Below, piece by piece: positions 26,255-29,848 of a stretch of 29,848 nt of DNA. Source of the DNA: a virus. The translations under genes were made by a program, and so were the position numbers. Under the pieces are notes generated by a model. The model saw only the letters and a list, made by a program, of their open reading frames with translations. It searched no databases and was not told the DNA's origin. How positions within the stretch are numbered: position 1 is the stretch's first letter; each line of letters opens with the position of its first letter. Where the stretch lies: positions 1 through 29,848 of the IMG/VR virus record IMGVR_UViG_3300046167_000166; one strand, 5' to 3'.

Positions 26255-27379
26255 TTACCCCTCTTTCTCTTTTATAATGTAAGTTCCATCGTCGGCTTCT
26301 ATTGTTTGAGCGCCACTGGATGTTGGAGCTGTTATTGCATCAATTTGGCCCTGAGTGAAATATGAGCTTCCGCCCTCAGTACTAAGTATTCTTTGCATTG
26401 ATTTTTTGTACTGCTCCTCAAGCCTCTCCAAATTCCTTACTAGCTGGCCAGCAGACTGTGCGGTGCTTAAACTGCCCAGACTTGCCTGCAAGGCATTAAG
26501 CTCCTGAACAGCGACCTGCCCCAATGCACCGCCAGTAGGGCTTTCATCCCGCATCCTTTGTAGTCTATCAAATCCGATATTTGACCTAATAGTTTCGCCA
26601 AGTTGCTCAACGTCAATGGCTTTTGTGTAGCCAAATTTCTTCAATACTGTAGCTACCGGGCCAGTGGTTAAATACGGGCTTTCCTGAACCTGAGACTTCA
26701 TTTCGCTAATGTCGCCAAGTACGGTAGTACCAGAGGTAACTTTTGCTGAGGTTCCAGCTTCTTTTGCGGATGCTGCGCGCGCAGCATCAGTATCAGCCTT
26801 GGACCCCGGAATAGGAACAACTTTATATGTAAGGTTGCCTTGCTCGTCACGCCCCTGCACCATCATAGTGCCTTTATCAAGAGCGCCAAACTGAGCAGGC
26901 GCGCCTGCTCCGAAAATGTCGCCGCCAGTAAGCATGAATTTTTTATAATCTTCCGTTCCAGGTTCCAAGCCAGCGGCTACTGCACGACGCATCAAGGCAG
27001 TGTCTTTTGTTTTAGCCCCGGCAAGCATTTGCTGACGCTTAAACGCCAAGTCAGCAGCCTTATCAGACTGCATCATAGAAATAGCTTGCTGCGCGTTGAT
27101 CCCGCCGTCCAAAAGCAACTTCGCCAAGTCCTCACGCCCCTGAGCGCGCAAGGTTTCGGCGGTGCGATTTGCAGCCATGCCCTTCGCCCGCTGAGCGCCT
27201 TGCTGGCGTATTGCATCGCCCATGCGCATTTCTGGCAGGATAAGAGCATCCAAACCAGCGGCAAATGATGTAAGGGGACTCATGCCCGTTCTTTGGTTTG
27301 GGGTGATGGCCTTGTCAAAAAAGCCCAGCAAACCACCACGACCCTCATCTTCTTGCTCAGGTTTGTTCGGTAAAATCAT
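26255..27379 (-). CDS. Internal/ejection protein, 374 aa
   Basis: Starts MILPNKPEQEDEGRGGLLGF. Contains FAAGLDALILPEMRMGDAIR, QQAISMMQSDKAADLAFKRQ and a long helical C-terminal half (VQESPYLTTGPVATVLKKFG, LRQN/QLVRNLERLEEQYKKS). No transmembrane segment, signal or enzyme motif is recognised. Helical, Ala/Gln-rich composition and location between two other internal-type genes suggest a virion internal protein. Ends IEADDGTYIIKEKEG. Three bases separate it from the 523-aa gene. Confidence 0.65.
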   Translation of the reverse strand: MILPNKPEQEDEGRGGLLGFFDKAITPNQRTGMSPLTSFAAGLDALILPEMRMGDAIRQQGAQRAKGMAANRTAETLRAQGREDLAKLLLDGGINAQQAISMMQSDKAADLAFKRQQMLAGAKTKDTALMRRAVAAGLEPGTEDYKKFMLTGGDIFGAGAPAQFGALDKGTMMVQGRDEQGNLTYKVVPIPGSKADTDAARAASAKEAGTSAKVTSGTTVLGDISEMKSQVQESPYLTTGPVATVLKKFGYTKAIDVEQLGETIRSNIGFDRLQRMRDESPTGGALGQVAVQELNALQASLGSLSTAQSAGQLVRNLERLEEQYKKSMQRILSTEGGSSYFTQGQIDAITAPTSSGAQTIEADDGTYIIKEKEG

Positions 27380-27388
27380 TTTATGCTC

Positions 27389-28096
27389 CTATGGTGCGGT
27401 GCCGCTCGGCTTGGCCATGGTCGCCGCCGTTTGCGCGCCAAGCTGCAAGTAATTAAACAAGCCGGGCTGCATGCTTGATGTCTGACCATAAGTATTGGCC
27501 AGTCCAGCCGCGCCACCCTGCATGGCCGCCAAGCCTTGCATTGGCGCACCTGTGTACCCTGCGTACTGGCCCTTTGCGGCGTTGATGAGGTTTTGCATTG
27601 CCTGCTGCTGCATAGCGCCTTGCTGCATTTGCTGGTTTTGTATGGCCTGACCGTAACCAAAGGATTGTTGGCCAAGACCCGCCATCTGACCAGCAGCGCC
27701 AAGCTGGCGGCCAAGGTCAGCCTGTGAGGCTCCAAGCGCAGTATTAAAGCCCTGAGACCGCAAGCGCGCTGCCTGATCTAATGCCTGTTGGCTAAAGCCC
27801 TTCATAGCTTCTGCCTGCGCAATGCCGTGCCGAGATCCGCCAAACGCGCCTGCCGCGCTCGCCTGAGCGCCCAATTGATTTAACCCCATCTGTGCTGCGC
27901 TGCCTACATCCCGCAGGGATTGCTGAACGACTTGGCTCTCGTATGGATTTGCGTAAGCCTGCATGCCCGGAACAGCCGTTTGATACATGCCCTGACCAAC
28001 GCGGCCCAAAGCCGCTGTTTGCGCGCCTGCTGCCTGTTGATACGGATTAGCACCGCCCGGCATTACTGTTTGTTGAGGATTTGCTCCGCCAGCCAT
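27389..28096 (-). CDS. Gly/Gln/Ala-rich internal virion protein, 235 aa
   Basis: Starts MAGGANPQQTVMPGGANPYQ. Highly enriched in Gln, Gly, Ala and Met, with helical QSLRDVGSAAQMGLNQLGAQ, GGSRHGIAQAEAMKGFSQQA and QAIQNQQMQQGAMQQQAMQ. No Cys. Similar Ala/Gln low-complexity proteins with a GSR motif occur beside portal and ejection genes in marine podoviruses (memory). Role likely structural or DNA-ejection; precise function unknown. A 9-base gap precedes the 374-aa gene. Confidence 0.7.
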   Translation of the reverse strand: MAGGANPQQTVMPGGANPYQQAAGAQTAALGRVGQGMYQTAVPGMQAYANPYESQVVQQSLRDVGSAAQMGLNQLGAQASAAGAFGGSRHGIAQAEAMKGFSQQALDQAARLRSQGFNTALGASQADLGRQLGAAGQMAGLGQQSFGYGQAIQNQQMQQGAMQQQAMQNLINAAKGQYAGYTGAPMQGLAAMQGGAAGLANTYGQTSSMQPGLFNYLQLGAQTAATMAKPSGTAP

Positions 28097-28105
28097 GATT
28101 GTCTC

Positions 28106-28546
28106 CTACTTTCCGCCGCTAGACGGCTTTTGCATTTCAAGGACCACAGGCTGCTGCGATGCAGTCTGCGCGCCCGGCTGACCTGTAATCGGGTCAACGC
28201 TAAAGCCCTCAAGATAATTATACAGGCCCGGTGCATTTTGCTGCAAAGCACCTCGTGATTCCATAAACAAAGGCGCAGATGAGTAACCCTGCACTCCGCC
28301 CGCAAAGGTCGTTGGTGCAGGCATATATTCGCCCTGAGCCACTGGCATGCCAAATGCACCTGCCATTTGATCCGTGCCTTGAAACGCAGCCTGTTGCAAC
28401 GGGCTAAACGAGGCAACGTCTGGGCCAAAATAAGGCACATAGCCCAACTGAGACACATCCCTCGCGAGACCAACTTTTTGCTGCTCTGCGGTTTCGGCAA
28501 AAGCTGGTGCCGTTTTTTCTGTTGATTGTGAGCCACCTTTGGCCAT
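28106..28546 (-). CDS. 146-aa virion-type protein
   Basis: ATG 28546 (MAKGGSQSTEKTAPAFAETA) with AAGGATA upstream; the in-frame start at 28564 is 18 bases longer and lacks such a site. Contains YVPYFGPDVASFSPLQQAAF, a Gly/Met/Pro-rich middle and PGLYNYLEGFSVDPITGQPG. Composition and gene order match the neighbouring internal proteins. Unrecognised family. Confidence 0.65.
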   Translation of the reverse strand: MAKGGSQSTEKTAPAFAETAEQQKVGLARDVSQLGYVPYFGPDVASFSPLQQAAFQGTDQMAGAFGMPVAQGEYMPAPTTFAGGVQGYSSAPLFMESRGALQQNAPGLYNYLEGFSVDPITGQPGAQTASQQPVVLEMQKPSSGGK

Positions 28547-28547
28547 T

Positions 28548-28922
28548 TTATATATCCTTCGCAAACTGGGTGTGCAAAACTTTCCACCCCAATGGTTCTA
28601 GCGGTTTTTTCCACCCTACACGGCCAGTCATGGTTGCGCCAGTGCATCCGTGAGCCGCAGCCCAAGCCTTCACGTCAGCGTCCATATCCAGAATTTGATC
28701 CAATTCGCCACCAGCCAAGAAGATATTGATAACTTTCTTTTTTGGATATACCACAATTTCAGTGACTATGCACCCCTTGGCTGCGGGCCACAATTGCATC
28801 ATCCCAGAAGCAATACCATTTTCAATGTCATCCCAGCTATGCGTGCCGTCGCAGTAGTCCAAGGCAGCCTCAATCCAAGGCTTGCATCGGTCCAGCTCGT
28901 TAATTGGCGTCATGTCGTTCAT
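28548..28922 (-). CDS. 124-aa conserved phage protein
   Basis: Starts MNDMTPINELDRCKPWIEAA; continues DGTHSWDDIENGIASGMMQL, WPAAKGCIVTEIVVYPKKKV, INIFLAGGELDQILDMDADV, and ends AAHGCTGATMTGRVGWKKPL. The DDI..GI..G.MQLWPA...IVTEI..YP..K..N.FLAGG...Q..DM...V..WA..HGC.G..MTGR.GW pattern is conserved across many phages near the portal and adaptor, as far as I recall; reported function is not known to me. An acetyltransferase-like fold is possible because of the beta-strand GGELDQ-like core, but this is a guess. Start overlaps the preceding stop (TAATG). Confidence 0.75.
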   Translation of the reverse strand: MNDMTPINELDRCKPWIEAALDYCDGTHSWDDIENGIASGMMQLWPAAKGCIVTEIVVYPKKKVINIFLAGGELDQILDMDADVKAWAAAHGCTGATMTGRVGWKKPLEPLGWKVLHTQFAKDI

Positions 28923-29579
28923 TAGCCGTGAGTCCTTGTTATTGACAACGTAGACGCGGGAAGGGCTGGAACAGGAGAGGATGCCGCTGTGTAATTCAAG
29001 AACCCCGCTAGTGCTGTCATCATGTAGTTAACTTCCAAGTAATCCCCGGCACTTACATTAAATATCTGGGTTCGCGAAACAACTAATGTCGCATTGTTTT
29101 GATGCAAAGCGGTGGTCATGCCGGAGTTTGCCGCGTCAGTTCCGTTAATACTGGGCCAAAAGTAAAAATGCACAGTGCTTGATGAAGTTGATGATATTTG
29201 TGCGGAAAACGAAAGCAAGTATTCCCCAGCTTCCTCAAATACAATCCGAGAAGCTGGCGTGCCTTGCGTAATGCCATGATTTCCGACTGGAGCATCATAA
29301 GTTAATTTATAGGCTGTGTTGGCGACCGCAGGCGTAACGTCAGAAGTTAATATAAAATTTGCATACCCATCAGACAAAACAATCTGCCGAAACTCATTAC
29401 CCTTTGAGACCACCGGGTATCCGTTTACCTCATCCCAGAGGATAATGCCGTTCTCGGATGGGTTGTCGTCACTTGTTTTGGTAAACAAGCGCGGCAATTG
29501 GCGTTGCAGGTAAGTCGTGAGCTGCCTGCCCCATTGCGACCAAGTCTGGCCCGAGGGGTGGGAGAACTGGAGCTGGCAT
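28922..29579 (-). CDS. Tail-associated protein, 5' end frameshifted
   Basis: The open frame reads continuously from about 29576 to the stop at 28922, but the only in-frame start is TTG 29497 (191 aa from there). The frame upstream of that TTG codes natural-looking residues: QLQFSHPSGQTWSQWGRQL, then TTYLQRQLPRLFTKTSDDNP. The ATG at 29579, which overlaps the stop of the gp10-like gene, lies one frame away, so a single-base indel near 29571-29577 probably separates them. The body, GIILWDEVNGYPVVSKGNE, and the beta-rich, Thr/Ser-rich C-terminus (SAQISSTSSSTVHFYFWPS, SPVPALPASTLSITRTHG) fit a tail or spike accessory protein. Family not named. Confidence 0.6.
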
Positions 29580-29848
29580 TAACGCCGACCCATAGGTTAG
29601 CGTCAACCCGCATTGTGCCAACACGCCAAGCCCCTATTTGATCGCCAGTAACACGCATACGCATTTGGCGGCCTGTAAAACGAACAGACGTAGGGTTAGA
29701 TGGGGTCAAATGGGCCCGTGGCTGCTCTCAGCGTCGTTAGGGTGAAAGCGTGTCTTAAATGTTAGAGACACATCCCCCTGCGTTAGTTCGTCTGGATCAA
29801 CTTGGTTACAGACATTACATTTTCGCCAGTACCAATAGATATTGGGCC
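29579..29848 (-). pseudogene. Packaged-DNA stabilization protein (P22 gp10-like), C-term, frameshifted
   Basis: Only the last ~90 codons lie in the window, and they are broken into three frames. Minus strand from 29848: PISIGTGENVMSVTKLI, then in another frame PDELTQGDVSLTFKTRFHP and NDAESSHGP, then LTPSNPTSVRFTGRQMRMRV, TGDQIGAWRVGTMRVDAN and, after another shift, PMGRR stop. Joined, this is the ending of the gp10-like tail protein that seals the portal after packaging (LIPDE, LTFKTRF, SVRFTGRQ, WRVGxMRxD, GRR end). The shifts need one added base near 29794-29795, 29712-29714 and 29595-29596. True loss of function is possible but sequence error is more likely. Its stop overlaps the next start. 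Confidence 0.75.

Noticed and set aside
1-29848. tRNA genes, integrase, attachment sites or lysogeny repressor
   Set aside because: None could be supported by eye; the RHH-like protein alone is not evidence of lysogeny.

Overview
The window is most of a tailed-phage genome, and the sequence fits a podovirus (short, non-contractile tail). Support comes from a TerS/TerL pair, a ~694-residue portal, an SU10-type (DUF5309-like) major capsid protein, a P22 gp4-like adaptor, the C-terminal end of a P22 gp10-like packaged-DNA stabilization protein, and a string of low-complexity proteins that look like ejected internal virion proteins. There is no tape measure, tail tube or sheath. The small-protein repertoire (DUF6321-like basic protein, three-TM gene-transfer-release holin, tiny Cys-rich peptide, Ala/Ser/Thr tail fibre) resembles phages of marine bacteria, probably proteobacteria. 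That host assignment is inference. No bacterial housekeeping gene, tRNA, integrase, lysogeny repressor, DNA polymerase or RNA polymerase is visible.

Layout. Positions 1-5145 (minus strand) hold TerS, TerL, a 62-aa protein, a 26-aa Cys peptide, a 307-aa virion-type protein, the adaptor and the tail fibre, which runs off the left edge. Positions 5146-5575 are a non-coding divergent control region with a minus promoter, a plus promoter, a perfect spaced palindrome and a G-rich tract. Positions 5576-6257 carry three small plus-strand early genes ending at a terminator. Positions 6290-7948 are a minus-strand island: an RHH-type small regulator, a RuvC-like resolvase, an AT-rich repeat region that could be an origin, and three small genes. 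Positions 8079-15327 form the plus-strand replication and recombination block: small unknowns, a PD-(D/E)XK nuclease, an OB-like plus winged-helix protein, an ExoVIII/RecE-like nuclease, an ssDNA-binding protein, a primase-helicase, a zinc microprotein, an HTH protein and a TM microprotein. Positions 15444-29848 (minus strand) are the rest of the late genes. In transcription order these are the gp10-like protein (broken), tail-associated and internal virion proteins, portal, scaffold and capsid, a block of membrane and exported proteins, holin, two tiny basic proteins, GH19 endolysin and a Holliday-junction-type nuclease.

How it works together. The two minus-strand late segments (5145 to 1, and 29848 to 15444) would form one late transcription unit if the molecule is circular or circularly permuted, with the missing piece lying between the window ends. 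The plus genes look like an early unit driven by at least three related promoters at about 5.5, 8.0 and 10.2 kb. With helicase-primase, SSB, exonuclease, RuvC and two other nucleases but no polymerase in view, the phage probably recruits host DNA polymerase and replicates with recombination, unless the polymerase lies in the missing part.

Most worth a second look: the exported/membrane protein block at 16.9-19.8 kb, an RNA-like multi-hairpin element at 9.08-9.19 kb, the AT-rich repeat region at 7.17-7.27 kb, the shared early promoter elements, and four apparent single-base indels in the last 280 bases, which suggest the right end is poor sequence.
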